A DNA stretch of 64,000 nucleotides from Magnetovibrio sp. (GTDB lineage: Bacteria; Pseudomonadota; Alphaproteobacteria; Rhodospirillales_A; JABHCV01), in assembly GCA_002717285.1 (NCBI GenBank), contig PBDF01000011.1, positions 196,750 to 260,749 of the forward strand, written 5' to 3'. The translations under genes and the position numbers were made by a program. Positions 8,298 to 19,045 of this stretch are shown in pieces. Position 1 is the first letter of the stretch. The number at the start of each line of letters is the position of its first letter. The notes under the pieces were generated by a model, which was given only the letters and a program-made list of their open reading frames with translations, was not told the DNA's origin and searched no databases.

Positions 8298-9244
8298 GAA
8301 TACTTGTAACTGGCGCAAATGGTTTTATTGGCCGAAACCTTGTTCCCCAATTAATCAAGTCCGGACACGAGGTCGTTGCCAGTTACCGCAACGATGATTT
8401 TAGACAATTTGATACGCAAATATATCCTATTTCAGACCTTGGCCCCGATACAGATTGGAGCAAAGCACTTATTAAAGTCGAAACTGTTATACACTTGGCG
8501 GCTCGGGTCCACGTAATGACAGATAAGGCCAAAAATTTAATTTCTGATAACAAACGTATCAATACTGAGGGTACACGCAAACTTGCAAAAGATGCGGCCG
8601 CTGCGGGTGTCCGGCACTTTATATTTATGAGCACCATTAAAGTGAATGGTGAAAGCAGTGATTTAAAAGCTTTTTGCTATGATGATCTTCCCGCTCCTAA
8701 AGATCCATACGCTACTGCCAAGCTTGAAGCTGAAAAAGCCCTCACTCAAGTAGTTCGTTCCAGTAATATGAGCGCAACAATTATCCGCTCTCCTTTAGTT
8801 TATGGTCCCGGCGTAAAGGGGAACTTTATTTCTTTGATCAAAATTTGTATGCGTGGCTGGCCTTTGCCCTTTGGCGGTGTAAAAAACCGTCGCAGCATTA
8901 TTTACGTGGGTAATCTGGTAGATTTGATTCAACGAGTAATTAACAAACCTCCGTCCTCCACTAAGATTTATTTGTGCCGCGACCCCCAAGATGTATCCAC
9001 CCCCGAGCTAATACGCAAGACCTGCACGGCATTGGGCGTAAAACCACTAATTATATTTTTTCCTCTTTCTGTATTACATTTTATAGCTATCTTAACAGGC
9101 AAAAAAGCTACCATTTCTCGCCTAACAGAATCTCTTTATGTTGATGATAGTCCGACCCGAGTGGATCTCGACTGGACGCCACCGTTCAGCATGCTAAAAG
9201 GTCTCAAGGAAACAGCAACTTGGTTTGACACCCAGAAGCACTAA
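8294..9244 (+). CDS. NAD-dependent nucleotide-sugar epimerase/reductase (WbpK/WbpV-like)
   Basis: An extended SDR of 316 residues starting ILVTGANGFIGRNL (GxxGxxG), with HLAARVHVM, the catalytic Ser in FMSTIKVNG and DPYATAKLEAE (YxxxK). Relatives found beside WbpL- and WbpM-type genes reduce the 4-keto-6-deoxy sugar made by WbpM to give UDP-QuiNAc or UDP-FucNAc. That role is inferred here from the immediate context: a WbpM-like dehydratase follows and a WbpL-like transferase stands two genes upstream. Overlaps the upstream gene by 4 bp (ATGA), indicating translational coupling. Confidence 0.85.
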   Translation: MRILVTGANGFIGRNLVPQLIKSGHEVVASYRNDDFRQFDTQIYPISDLGPDTDWSKALIKVETVIHLAARVHVMTDKAKNLISDNKRINTEGTRKLAKDAAAAGVRHFIFMSTIKVNGESSDLKAFCYDDLPAPKDPYATAKLEAEKALTQVVRSSNMSATIIRSPLVYGPGVKGNFISLIKICMRGWPLPFGGVKNRRSIIYVGNLVDLIQRVINKPPSSTKIYLCRDPQDVSTPELIRKTCTALGVKPLIIFFPLSVLHFIAILTGKKATISRLTESLYVDDSPTRVDLDWTPPFSMLKGLKETATWFDTQKH

Positions 9245-9260
9245 TTGGAAGCGTTAATAT

Positions 9261-11159
9261 ATGCGAATCACTCACCCCGGCTACCTTGTCTACAGCCACG
9301 ATATAATCATGACAGTCTTGTCATTTTATATCTCCTTATATCTGCGCCTGGGAGAGGTATTTTTGGACTATTTCTCATTAGAAACACTAATTTTTGGAGG
9401 AGCCCTTTTTGGGATAATATCTGCTGGAGTATACCTTTACCAAGATCTTTACCGTGGGGTTTGGCGTTATGCTTCCCTGAATGATCTGATAGCAATCACA
9501 CATGCTGTTACACTAGTTGTTCTAATTTTTTTACTCATCATGTTTTTATGGACGCGATTAGATAATTTACCCAGATCCTATTTGGCAATTAATTGGTTTG
9601 TTTTAATGGCACTACTGGGCGGACCACGTTTTGTCTACCGTTTAATAAAAGATCAACGTATTGATTTGCGTATGGAAAATATAAATACGACAAGCATTCC
9701 AGTACTGTTAGTCGGTGCTGGAAACCCTGCAGAAGAATTTATTCGATCCTTGAGCAGAACACCCTCTGCAAACTACCACATAGTTGGCATTGTCTCCGAA
9801 ACATCAGGACGTGTCGGCCGTAATATCCATGGTATCTCTGTATTGGGAACAACCGATAATTTAAAATCTATAATAAGTGAACTTGAACAGTCAGGTAATA
9901 AACCCCAACGCTTAATTCTAACACATGGAGATTTGGATGGTGCTCGAGTCCGAAGTTTGCTTGAGGCAGCAACCGAAACTGGATTGACCCTAGCAAGACT
10001 TCCGCAACTGACTGAATTTAAAAGCGGTTTAGGCGATAATACTCAAATTCAGCCCATCGCAATTGAAGACCTACTTGGTCGCCCACAGAAACCACTTGAT
10101 AGAACATCTATGGCAAAACTTATAAAAAATAAGAACGTTTTAATAACAGGTGCTGGGGGCTCTATCGGTAGTGAATTAGTTCGTCAAATTTGTAACTTTA
10201 AACCATCAGAACTTACCTTGCTGGATAATTCCGAGTTCAACCTTTACTCAATTGACATGGAAATATCTGTCAAACATCCAGAACTTATCAGACGCACAAT
10301 TATAATGGACGTAAGGGATTCCAAAATGGTTAGTCGTTTGTTTAGTAACATTAATCCAGAACTTGTTTTCCACGCAGCCGCTCTAAAACATGTTCCCCTA
10401 GTCGAGGCAAACCCATGTGAGGGGGTGCTGACCAATGTTGTCGGAACAAAAAATGTTGCCGACGCTTGTGTAAAAACAAAAGTCTCAACTATGGTTATGA
10501 TTTCAACTGATAAGGCCGTCAATCCAACCAATGTAATGGGTGCTTCAAAGCGAATTGCGGAACTTTACTGTCAGGCACTTGATGTGCAACGCAGTACAGA
10601 TGTTGGGACCCGTTTCGTCACAGTGCGGTTTGGCAATGTACTTGGGTCTACCGGTTCCGTCGTTCCCTTATTTCAAAAACAGTTAGCATCAGGCGGGCCA
10701 TTAACAGTTACTGATCCGCTGATGAAACGTTATTTTATGACTATTCGAGAAGCAGTTGAATTAATTCTACAAGCTTCTGCTCTAAACGATATAAACAACG
10801 AGCAAATCGGGAAAATTTTTGTTCTCGACATGGGAGAGCCAATTTTAATTATAGATCTAGCACGGCAAATTATTCGTTTAGCTGGTCTGACACCAGGCCA
10901 AGACATAGATATTGAAATCACTGGACTGCGTCCCGGTGAAAAACTTATTGAGGAAGTATTTCACGGTGCTGAACCACTCATCGAAACAGAGTGTTACGGT
11001 ATTCTATTGGCAGCACCTCGTGGGTCCGATTTTAAAACCATTACAACAGCAATAAAAAAGCTAGCCCAAGCCGCAAATGAAACTGATATTAAAAAGGTAG
11101 TAATACTTATTAGAAAACTAGTACCAGAGTATTTACCCTTAACAGATAATCGGGAGTAG
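9261..11159 (+). CDS. membrane-bound UDP-sugar 4,6-dehydratase (WbpM/FlaA1/CapD family)
   Basis: 632 residues. Four hydrophobic helices lie within residues 13-125, followed by a CoA-binding-like Rossmann domain (VLLVGAGNPAEEF, near 148) and the catalytic SDR domain (NVLITGAGGSIGSELV, 292-307). The active-site stretch STDKAVNPTNVMGASKR carries Met where most SDRs have Tyr, which is normal for the long WbpM class. These enzymes convert UDP-GlcNAc to the 4-keto-6-deoxy intermediate. It closes the WbpL/WbuB/epimerase operon. The next gene, purH, begins 70 bp later and is functionally unrelated. Confidence 0.9.
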   Translation: MRITHPGYLVYSHDIIMTVLSFYISLYLRLGEVFLDYFSLETLIFGGALFGIISAGVYLYQDLYRGVWRYASLNDLIAITHAVTLVVLIFLLIMFLWTRLDNLPRSYLAINWFVLMALLGGPRFVYRLIKDQRIDLRMENINTTSIPVLLVGAGNPAEEFIRSLSRTPSANYHIVGIVSETSGRVGRNIHGISVLGTTDNLKSIISELEQSGNKPQRLILTHGDLDGARVRSLLEAATETGLTLARLPQLTEFKSGLGDNTQIQPIAIEDLLGRPQKPLDRTSMAKLIKNKNVLITGAGGSIGSELVRQICNFKPSELTLLDNSEFNLYSIDMEISVKHPELIRRTIIMDVRDSKMVSRLFSNINPELVFHAAALKHVPLVEANPCEGVLTNVVGTKNVADACVKTKVSTMVMISTDKAVNPTNVMGASKRIAELYCQALDVQRSTDVGTRFVTVRFGNVLGSTGSVVPLFQKQLASGGPLTVTDPLMKRYFMTIREAVELILQASALNDINNEQIGKIFVLDMGEPILIIDLARQIIRLAGLTPGQDIDIEITGLRPGEKLIEEVFHGAEPLIETECYGILLAAPRGSDFKTITTAIKKLAQAANETDIKKVVILIRKLVPEYLPLTDNRE

Positions 11160-11229
11160 GGCTTGCACAACCCAAATTGGTGTGGCTGGCCACTAAAAGT
11201 AAAAACCTCTGATAAGAGAGATACAACAT

Positions 11230-12798
11230 ATGTCAAAGATTATTAAGCGTGCACTAATTTCTGTTTCAGATAAAACCGGCATTGTAGAATTTGGTAAATT
11301 CTTAGCCGATAGAAATATTGAGATTTTGTCAACCGGCGGAAGTGCCAGTACTCTCAAAGAGTCAGGGATTTCCGTTGTTGAGGTTTCTGAGCATACAGGG
11401 TTCCCAGAAATCATGGATGGAAGGATTAAAACCCTGCAACCAACTATTCATGGTGGTTTGCTGGCAGTACGTGGTAACTTAGAACACGAGGCAGCTATGA
11501 AAGAGTACAATATTGCAGCCATAGATCTTTTATGTGTCAACCTCTACCCTTTTGAAGAAACTATCGCAACTGGTAGTGAATTCAGCGAATGTATTGAAAA
11601 TATCGATATTGGTGGCCCGGCATTGATCCGTGCTGCTGCAAAAAACCATGCCTTTGTAACCGTGGTTGTTGATCCAAATGACTACATAAAAGTAATGGAT
11701 GAAATGAAGTCTGGTGCAGGCACCACTTCTGACAAATTCCGCAAGCAATTGGCTGCAATTGCATTTGCGCGTACCAGCTCTTATGACTCAGCTATTAGTA
11801 GCTGGTTCGCAAATCAGCTTGGGGATTCCCTACCCAAGCACATAACCCTTGGGGGACTGCGTAAACAAAGATTGCGTTACGGTGAAAATCCTCATCAGGA
11901 AGCAGCCTTCTATACCAATGGAGAGAGTCGACCGGGGGTTGCCACAGCAAAACAATTACAGGGTAAAGAATTAAGCTTTAATAATTTAAACGATACTGAT
12001 GCAGCTTTTGAACTTGTCGCTGAGTTTAATAATACGGCTTGCGCAATTATAAAACATGCTAATCCCTGTGGCGTTGCTCATGGAGCAAATTTGGCAGATG
12101 CTTATAAAAAGGCACTTGCCTGTGATCCAGAAAGTGCGTTTGGCGGCATTGTGGCCGTAAACAAAACACTTGACCCAGAGATAGCTGAGCTTATTGCCGA
12201 TCTTTTCGCCGAAGTAGTTATTGCTCCTGAAATAGAGGAGGCAGCAAAAAAAATTCTTGCTCAAAAGAAAAGTCTCAGGGTCTTAGCTACTGGTGGCATG
12301 CCTGATCCAAAAGCAAAAAATATGACTGTGCGCTCCTTGTCTGGAGGATATCTTCTGCAAAATCGTGACAACCATGTACTAGAAAATATGAGAGTAGTCA
12401 CCAAACGTCAGCCAACTGATAGGGAAGTATCCGACTTAAAGTTTGCCTTCACCGTATGCAAACACGTTAAATCAAACGCCATTATCTATGCCAGAAACGG
12501 AGCTACAGTTGGCATTGGAGCTGGTCAAATGAGCAGGGTCAACTCATCACGTATTGCTGCCTGGAAAGCTGAAGATGCTGCAAAAATAGCCGGCGAGAAA
12601 AAAAGTTTAGCTATAAAATCAGTAGTTGCCTCAGACGCTTTTTTTCCGTTTGCAGACGGCTTGCTCGCTGCAGCCGAAGCCGGTGCCTCAGCAATAATTC
12701 AACCAGGCGGCTCTGTACGCGACGACGAGGTTATATCAGCCGCCGATGACGCAGGCTTAGCCATGATCATGACCGATATGCGCCACTTCAAACACTAA
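11230..12798 (+). CDS. purH: bifunctional AICAR transformylase/IMP cyclohydrolase
   Basis: 522 residues, the usual full length. The N-terminal MGS-like cyclohydrolase domain begins with [11 protein letters not shown] and ILSTGGSA. The transformylase domain carries RYGENPHQE near 216 and the catalytic KHANPCG near 274. The C-terminus ends in a DMRHFKH-type tail as in other PurH proteins. It performs the last two steps of de novo purine synthesis, AICAR to FAICAR to IMP, in the cytoplasm. It lies 70 bp after the glycan operon and converges on the transporter gene. Confidence 0.97.
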   Translation: MSKIIKRALISVSDKTGIVEFGKFLADRNIEILSTGGSASTLKESGISVVEVSEHTGFPEIMDGRIKTLQPTIHGGLLAVRGNLEHEAAMKEYNIAAIDLLCVNLYPFEETIATGSEFSECIENIDIGGPALIRAAAKNHAFVTVVVDPNDYIKVMDEMKSGAGTTSDKFRKQLAAIAFARTSSYDSAISSWFANQLGDSLPKHITLGGLRKQRLRYGENPHQEAAFYTNGESRPGVATAKQLQGKELSFNNLNDTDAAFELVAEFNNTACAIIKHANPCGVAHGANLADAYKKALACDPESAFGGIVAVNKTLDPEIAELIADLFAEVVIAPEIEEAAKKILAQKKSLRVLATGGMPDPKAKNMTVRSLSGGYLLQNRDNHVLENMRVVTKRQPTDREVSDLKFAFTVCKHVKSNAIIYARNGATVGIGAGQMSRVNSSRIAAWKAEDAAKIAGEKKSLAIKSVVASDAFFPFADGLLAAAEAGASAIIQPGGSVRDDEVISAADDAGLAMIMTDMRHFKH

Positions 12799-12851
12799 AA
12801 TAATTTACAAAAATATTAACGTAAGCGGGAAATTCATAACAAAAAGAATAT

Positions 12852-12874
12852 AACCTTAATTTTTAATTAAGGTT
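12852..12874. terminator. weak hairpin between convergent purH and UMF1 genes
   Basis: A perfect 9-bp inverted repeat, AACCTTAAT / ATTAAGGTT, with a 5-base loop, between the 3' ends of convergent genes; the right arm contains the stop codon of the transporter gene. The stem is A/T-rich and is not followed by a clean T run on either strand, so a terminator role is only suggested by position. Confidence 0.35.
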
Positions 12875-14141
12875 GGGAGTTAGTTTCTCGAACGTGTAAC
12901 AACAAGAATATTCCAACAGCGAAGAAAATCAAGATCGACGCCATACCTGCGCGCTGACTATTAAAGGCAGCTGTTATCGAACCAAGCAAGGCCGGGCCAA
13001 CAAATGCTGTCGCTTTTCCAGAAAGAGCATACAGACCAAACATCTCAGTAATTAACTCTGGAGGTGCAATCTGTGCCATCATTGAGCGGCTTGCCGCCTG
13101 AGCTGGTCCCACAAAAATCCCCATAGACAATCCAAAAAACCAAAAACCTACTTTTGTTTGAACAATCAATAGAGCAAGACCAAAAATTGTTAAACCAACA
13201 AGCGCAACAAATAAAGTTTTACGAGCACCAATCAAGTCATCCACCCAACCAAATGCTACTGCACCAAAACCCGCTGTAACATTAATACCGATGGCAAAGA
13301 TGAGTATTTCATTCAGCTCCATGCCGAATGACCCTGCCGCATAGATTCCACCGAATGCAAAAAGAGTGTTTAAGCCATCAGTATAAATCATCCGGGCAAC
13401 AAGAAACCTAACTATGTTGGAGTTCTCAATTAGTTGGCAAAAAATTTTCCTAAAATCTCTTAAACCTCTTTTGATAGAATTAAAAATGGAAATATTTTTA
13501 GCAATTCTACCTGGAGTATATAAAAACAAGGGAATCGAAAAAATTGCGTACCAAAGCGCTACCAACAAAGTCGCAGCACGAATATGTTCAGCTGTCTCTT
13601 CTTCAAAACCAAACCAAGAATTTTCTGGTTCAACTAATCCAAACAAAGTCAAAGCTAGACAACATAACCCACCAAAGTAGCCCAACCCCCAACCCCAACC
13701 AGAGATACGACCTAAAAATTCTTTTTCAGCCAACCCCGTTATCATAGAGTTATAAAAAACCATGCTCATTTCGAAAAAAAAGTTAGCAAACCCAACTGTC
13801 ACCAAAGCCAACAAAACAAACTGCGGGTTCGGCTCAATAAACCACAATAGACAACTGGAAAAAATGCAAAAAGTGGTAAAAAAACCAAGCCAATGCTTAA
13901 TCCTACCTGAATAATCAGCAATCACCCCAAAGACGGGGGCAGCAACTGCCACGGCCAACGCGGATAAACTCATGGCATAACCCCAGTAGGCCGTGCCAAT
14001 AACTTTCCCAGAAGCGACAGATTCGGTAAAGTAAGTAGCAAATACAAAAGTAATAATTACAGTTGGAAAGGCAGAGTTAGCCCAGTCGTACAGGTACCAT
14101 GAAACAAGAGCGCGCTGATCAATTTTTTGTGGCTCTCTCAC
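12867..14141 (-). CDS. UMF1-family MFS transporter (Atg22-like)
   Basis: A 424-residue membrane protein with about twelve hydrophobic segments. It opens with the family signature SWYLYDWANSAFPTVI and contains GVIADYSGRIKHWL (loop 2-3 MFS motif), SGWGWGLGYFGG and GPAQAASRSMMAQ. UMF1/Atg22 proteins are thought to export small solutes such as amino acids in yeast vacuoles; bacterial substrates are unknown. It starts 2 bp after the stop of the glutamate dehydrogenase gene on the same strand, so they form an operon and a link to amino-acid handling is plausible but inferred. Confidence 0.85.
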   Translation of the reverse strand: MREPQKIDQRALVSWYLYDWANSAFPTVIITFVFATYFTESVASGKVIGTAYWGYAMSLSALAVAVAAPVFGVIADYSGRIKHWLGFFTTFCIFSSCLLWFIEPNPQFVLLALVTVGFANFFFEMSMVFYNSMITGLAEKEFLGRISGWGWGLGYFGGLCCLALTLFGLVEPENSWFGFEEETAEHIRAATLLVALWYAIFSIPLFLYTPGRIAKNISIFNSIKRGLRDFRKIFCQLIENSNIVRFLVARMIYTDGLNTLFAFGGIYAAGSFGMELNEILIFAIGINVTAGFGAVAFGWVDDLIGARKTLFVALVGLTIFGLALLIVQTKVGFWFFGLSMGIFVGPAQAASRSMMAQIAPPELITEMFGLYALSGKATAFVGPALLGSITAAFNSQRAGMASILIFFAVGIFLLLHVRETNSQP

Positions 14142-14143
14142 TA

Positions 14144-17100
14144 CTATCCTCTGACCGAAGCATCTGCTAAGGACCTAAGCTGACGTGAAGCAACAGATAA
14201 CATCGCAAAATCATTATTTTCCATCGAAGCTATTTCAGCAATAATTTGATCTGTTCTCTCAACGGAATTTTTATTTTTTTCAATCCAAGCAGAAAGAGCC
14301 TCATTTATTTTAAAAGACTTTTTACGTTTTCCACATGAATCTAATACTTTGCCCGCCAAAGTAAGTTGAAGACCATAGATCTCCTCAATTAACGAAGCTG
14401 TAGCCAGTTTTTGCCAATGACTCTGATTTTCCAAACTATTTGAAGCTGCCCTGAGTGAACCCAGATGAAAGCGGGATCCAATAGCAAAATAAAGCCTAGA
14501 GGCATCTAGAACAGACAACTTGCGTGTCTCTGCCAGACGCAATATATCGCAACCTGAAAACATATTTACCAATCCACTAACACGAATGGCTAAATTTTCA
14601 GGCACACCCTCCACGATATACGGTTCCGCACGTGCAGATACGTCTCGTAGGTAATGTTTTGGTAGGCTCTCACTAATACAATCGTATAGCACCTTAAAGC
14701 CATCGAAGAATTCATCTACATGGCTACCTATCTTTAAAGACCCGCGTCCGTTACGCAAAAACCAAAGCGTCACCCATTCAATGAATTGATTTGTATCAAG
14801 ACGCATTTGCGTCTGAACGGCTGCAGAAACCTTGTTATCTAGCGCATCAATTTCTGACCAAATAGCCCCCATACCAAGGCACCGCCATGCTATATTATAA
14901 GCTTTGACCACATCGCTGGAGAGCTTACCTGTTCTTTCCATCAAATCGTAAATAAAAGTCCCACCTGCTCGATTGACCACAGAATTGGTCAACTGTGTTG
15001 CAATAATTTGTCGACTCAACCTGTGGTTAATTATCTCGTTTTTATAAGTTTTTCGCAAAGGTGTAGGAAAATAGGCAACTAAATCATCCTGTAGTGTAAT
15101 ATCATCTGGTAAATCTGACGCCAAAATTTCTTCACTGATCCAAATTTTTGCGTAAGACATCAAAACAGCGATTTCTGGTCCGGTCAAACCACTTCTTGAA
15201 GCGCCTCGATCAATGAGGACTTCGTCATTAGGCAGAAATTCCACCTCGCGATTTAGTCGCCCACTTTTTTCTAAAAAACGCATAAGGCGCACTTGATTGT
15301 CGAACGTTCCCATGCCCTGGTATAATATCATATTAATAGCTAGTGTTTGATTGTAATTATCAACCAATACCTGTTGACCGACCTCCTCAGTCATCTGAGC
15401 AAGCAATGAATTACGTTGTTTTTTTGTTAAACTACCTTGCGATACAATCTGATCAATGAGAATTTTTATATTTACCTCATGATCAGAACAGTCAACCCCA
15501 GCAGAATTGTCAATGCTATCAGCATAAATTCGAACACCGTTAAGCGCCGCCTGAACTCGCCCACGTTGAGTTACTCCCAAATTTGCGCCCTCTCCGACAA
15601 CCCTGACATTCAATTGGTTAGCATTAATGCGAATAGCGTCATTAGCACGGTCTCCCACATCAACATGGGTCTCACCGGTGTTTTTCAAATAAGTGCCAAT
15701 ACCACCAAACCACAAAAGGTCCGCCTTCGCCATCAGAAGTGCGCGGATTAATTCGTTTGGAGTAACTTTAGTTTTTGAAAGATTAAAACGCTTCTGTATT
15801 TCTGGTGACAATTCGATGGATTTAGCTGAACGGTCAAATATTCCACCACCTTTAGAAATCAAACTCAAATTATAATCTGTCCAGGAAGAGCGCTGCATCC
15901 TAAAAAGACGTTTACGCTCCACAATTCCTCTAGCGGCATCCGGTTCTGGGTCAACAAAAATATGTTGATGATTAAAAGCCCCAATTAAACAAATATGTGA
16001 TGATAGAAGCATACCATTGCCAAATACATCACCTGACATATCACCAACTCCAATAACGTCAAAGTTTTCCCTTTGAGTATTGATGCCCATCTCACGAAAA
16101 TGCCGCTTAACGGACTCCCAACCACCACGGGCCGTAATACCCATTTTCTTATGGTCGTAGCCATCTGAACCGCCGGACGCAAATGCATCTCCAAGCCAAA
16201 AACCATATTTAATAGCAATCGAGTTAGCAATATCAGAAAACGTTGCTGTTCCCTTATCTGCTGCTACAACTAGATAGGGGTCATCTCTATCCTTTCGCAC
16301 TGTTTCCTTAGGTGGGATAACCTTTTTTCCCCTCAGGTTATCCGTCAGGTCTAGTAAACCAGAAATAAACAGCTTATAGCATTCTATACCCTCAGCTTGA
16401 AATGCATTACGATCTGAAACGGTTAAAGTATTTTTAACAACAAATCCACCTTTAGAGCCAACTGGCACAATAACTGTATTTTTTACTTGCTGTGCTTTTA
16501 CAAGGCCTAGGACTTCTGTTCTAAAATCTTCTCTTCTATCTGACCAACGCAAGCCACCACGTGCAACCATCCCAAAACGAAGATGTATCCCTTCAACTTT
16601 CGGGCTATAAACATAAATTTCTCGAAAAGGCCGTGGTAATGGAAGTTCGTCAATTTTTTCACTATCAAACTTAAAAGACAAATAGGGCTTTGGCCCATTA
16701 TTAGTGGTTTGATAAAAATTTGTCCGTAACATGGACATGACCAAGTTAATATAACGTCGCAAGATTCTGTCTTCATCGGCACTTTTTACCTTTTCCAACT
16801 CGATTTCTAAACGTTTGAGGATTGTTTTGCTTTTGCCTTCAATACTTGGATCGAAGCGTGCCTCAAAGAGATCAACAATCTTACAAGAGATATGTGCGTT
16901 ATTTGTAAGTGTTTGCTCCATATATTCCTGTGAAAAAGCAACGCCGACTTGGCGTAGATATTTACAACATGCTCGCAAAAACATTACTTCACGCCAGCCC
17001 AAGCCAGCAAAAAGAACTAGTGCGTTAAAACCATCGCTTTCTATCTCTCCACTCCAGGCGCGGCTGAAAGTGTCCTGAAAATTTTTGCGAACTGCAACTA

Positions 17101-19045
17101 AATCCACTTTTGAACCGTTACGGGTTATTACACCAAAATCATGAATTACAACTTTTTTGTCCTCTACTGAATCAGGATGGACGACATAGGGAATTTCATT
17201 CAGAACTCTCAGACCCAAGTCTTCCAGAATAGGTAAAACATCAGATAAGGGAATTAGTTGACTTGGGTGATATACTTTAAAATGAAACTGATTACTTTTT
17301 TCTGTTTCAGGCCTAAACAGACTCATGCTTAATTTTCCAATATTTAGAGTCTGTTCTATATTTTCAATATCTTTAGCTGCTTGGTTTCCTCTAAATTTAT
17401 CCTTATAGGCAGGCAAAAAAGCCGGATTGTAGCGTTTATACAAATTGAGCGCTTTTTCTTTACCGTATATCTCAGTAAGATTTTCTAATAAACTATCTCC
17501 CCATGAGCAAGTTACATCAAGAAGATCCGCTTCAATGTGGCTTTTTTTGTAACGAGGAATATTCCCTGGTTTAGTCTTAATAATTATGTGCAAACGGGCA
17601 AGAGCATTATCGCCAATTTGGGTGTAATATGCTCGCTGTTCACCAGCAAATGAACTCTCAAGGACTTTCTGAATTTTCTTTCTTATATCGGTTGTGAAAT
17701 TGTCTTTTGGCACATACACGATACAAGAGACAAAACGTTCAAAATCATCACACCTTATGAAAAGAGCGACTCTCTGATCTCTTTTTAAATGCAAGATCCC
17801 AAGGGCTGTCTCAAACAAATGGCTATCAGATGCCTGAAACAATTCATCAAGTGGATAAGTCTCAAGTATGTTCAACAGCGCCTTACCATCATGACTACTT
17901 GATGCAAACCCAGAGCGTCCAAAGATTTTCTTTAACTTCAACCGCAACATTGGAATATCATGTGGACTGCGGCAATAAGCACCTGAAGTAAAAAGGCCCA
18001 CGAAAACCTTCTGGCCTATAACCTTACCTTGTTTGTTGTGACGCAATATTCCAATTGAGTCCATATGGACAGCGCGGTGAACATTTGAGATTGTATCTGT
18101 TTTATTTACCGTTATCAATTCGCGCGGAATTGAAGTTAAAGTTCCAGTTATGCGTGGCTTAGATGACTGTTTTTTTATAAAGGGTTCAGATAGATAATTT
18201 TGAGTTCTAAAAATACCAAGACTACTTTTTTTATTTGAAGTAATAACAAATTTCTTTCCCTTATTAACGAAGTCATAATCTTGGTAACCCAGAAACGTAA
18301 AATGGTCATCATGTACCCATTTCAAAAAATCCTTTACTTCATAAATATCCTCTTCACATGCCCCATGGTGCTGAATATCTATTTTTTCGATTGCAGAAGA
18401 CAAAGTCGCACGCATGTCGACCCAATCTTCAACAGCAATGCTAACGTCTTTGATAACTTTAAAAATTTCCTTTCGAATTTCCACCAGTTGCTCACTTGGT
18501 TGTTTGGAAACTTGAAAATGCATGAAAGACTCAGATACTGCTTGAGGTGTAACAGGTGTATTAAAAGAAAATCCCTCGAACTTTCCAATCCTAGATCGCA
18601 TAACATTAAAAATCGGATGCAATACGAGTTGTGTGTCCAACCCAAGGCGACTTAATTTTGAAAACACAGAATCTACAAGGAAAGGCATATCGTCGTTTAT
18701 GACCTCAATAACTGTGTATTCACAGTCCCAACCGCTTTGTTTGAGACTAGGGTTATAGACGTTAACCTTAGTCTCCCCAGGCTGACGTTTTTTTGCTAAT
18801 TTCCAATGAGCCCGCATTAAACCAAAAAAATTTTCCGACGATAACTCTGAGATATCACTCAAGGCCACACTAGAAAGATAGCTATCGATAAACCTTCGAA
18901 TTGGCTTAACACTTGTAGCCATTGGGCTAGATTTCATAATTTTAATTGTGGCTTTTGCGAGATCTGCTTTGCTTTTTTTAACAATTTTTTTCACAAAAGG
19001 ATTGTAACAGTCTGCTGCTTGATCAGGTTCATTAAACTTCGACAT
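14144..19045 (-). CDS. NAD-specific glutamate dehydrogenase, large (Bac_GDH) type
   Basis: 1633 residues, the size of the 180-kDa class of NAD-dependent glutamate dehydrogenases (EC 1.4.1.2). The N-terminal half carries ACT-like regulatory segments. The catalytic part includes RFGMVARGGLRWSDRREDFR, PVGSKGGFVVK near residue 865 and the nucleotide-binding VIGVGDMSGDVFGNGML. It oxidises glutamate to 2-oxoglutarate and ammonia, a catabolic reaction matching the ammonium transport genes further right. The ATG at 19045 has a strong ribosome site GGAGGG at 19050-19055. No frame break is seen. The UMF1 transporter follows after 2 bp. Confidence 0.95.
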   Translation of the reverse strand: MSKFNEPDQAADCYNPFVKKIVKKSKADLAKATIKIMKSSPMATSVKPIRRFIDSYLSSVALSDISELSSENFFGLMRAHWKLAKKRQPGETKVNVYNPSLKQSGWDCEYTVIEVINDDMPFLVDSVFSKLSRLGLDTQLVLHPIFNVMRSRIGKFEGFSFNTPVTPQAVSESFMHFQVSKQPSEQLVEIRKEIFKVIKDVSIAVEDWVDMRATLSSAIEKIDIQHHGACEEDIYEVKDFLKWVHDDHFTFLGYQDYDFVNKGKKFVITSNKKSSLGIFRTQNYLSEPFIKKQSSKPRITGTLTSIPRELITVNKTDTISNVHRAVHMDSIGILRHNKQGKVIGQKVFVGLFTSGAYCRSPHDIPMLRLKLKKIFGRSGFASSSHDGKALLNILETYPLDELFQASDSHLFETALGILHLKRDQRVALFIRCDDFERFVSCIVYVPKDNFTTDIRKKIQKVLESSFAGEQRAYYTQIGDNALARLHIIIKTKPGNIPRYKKSHIEADLLDVTCSWGDSLLENLTEIYGKEKALNLYKRYNPAFLPAYKDKFRGNQAAKDIENIEQTLNIGKLSMSLFRPETEKSNQFHFKVYHPSQLIPLSDVLPILEDLGLRVLNEIPYVVHPDSVEDKKVVIHDFGVITRNGSKVDLVAVRKNFQDTFSRAWSGEIESDGFNALVLFAGLGWREVMFLRACCKYLRQVGVAFSQEYMEQTLTNNAHISCKIVDLFEARFDPSIEGKSKTILKRLEIELEKVKSADEDRILRRYINLVMSMLRTNFYQTTNNGPKPYLSFKFDSEKIDELPLPRPFREIYVYSPKVEGIHLRFGMVARGGLRWSDRREDFRTEVLGLVKAQQVKNTVIVPVGSKGGFVVKNTLTVSDRNAFQAEGIECYKLFISGLLDLTDNLRGKKVIPPKETVRKDRDDPYLVVAADKGTATFSDIANSIAIKYGFWLGDAFASGGSDGYDHKKMGITARGGWESVKRHFREMGINTQRENFDVIGVGDMSGDVFGNGMLLSSHICLIGAFNHQHIFVDPEPDAARGIVERKRLFRMQRSSWTDYNLSLISKGGGIFDRSAKSIELSPEIQKRFNLSKTKVTPNELIRALLMAKADLLWFGGIGTYLKNTGETHVDVGDRANDAIRINANQLNVRVVGEGANLGVTQRGRVQAALNGVRIYADSIDNSAGVDCSDHEVNIKILIDQIVSQGSLTKKQRNSLLAQMTEEVGQQVLVDNYNQTLAINMILYQGMGTFDNQVRLMRFLEKSGRLNREVEFLPNDEVLIDRGASRSGLTGPEIAVLMSYAKIWISEEILASDLPDDITLQDDLVAYFPTPLRKTYKNEIINHRLSRQIIATQLTNSVVNRAGGTFIYDLMERTGKLSSDVVKAYNIAWRCLGMGAIWSEIDALDNKVSAAVQTQMRLDTNQFIEWVTLWFLRNGRGSLKIGSHVDEFFDGFKVLYDCISESLPKHYLRDVSARAEPYIVEGVPENLAIRVSGLVNMFSGCDILRLAETRKLSVLDASRLYFAIGSRFHLGSLRAASNSLENQSHWQKLATASLIEEIYGLQLTLAGKVLDSCGKRKKSFKINEALSAWIEKNKNSVERTDQIIAEIASMENNDFAMLSVASRQLRSLADASVRG

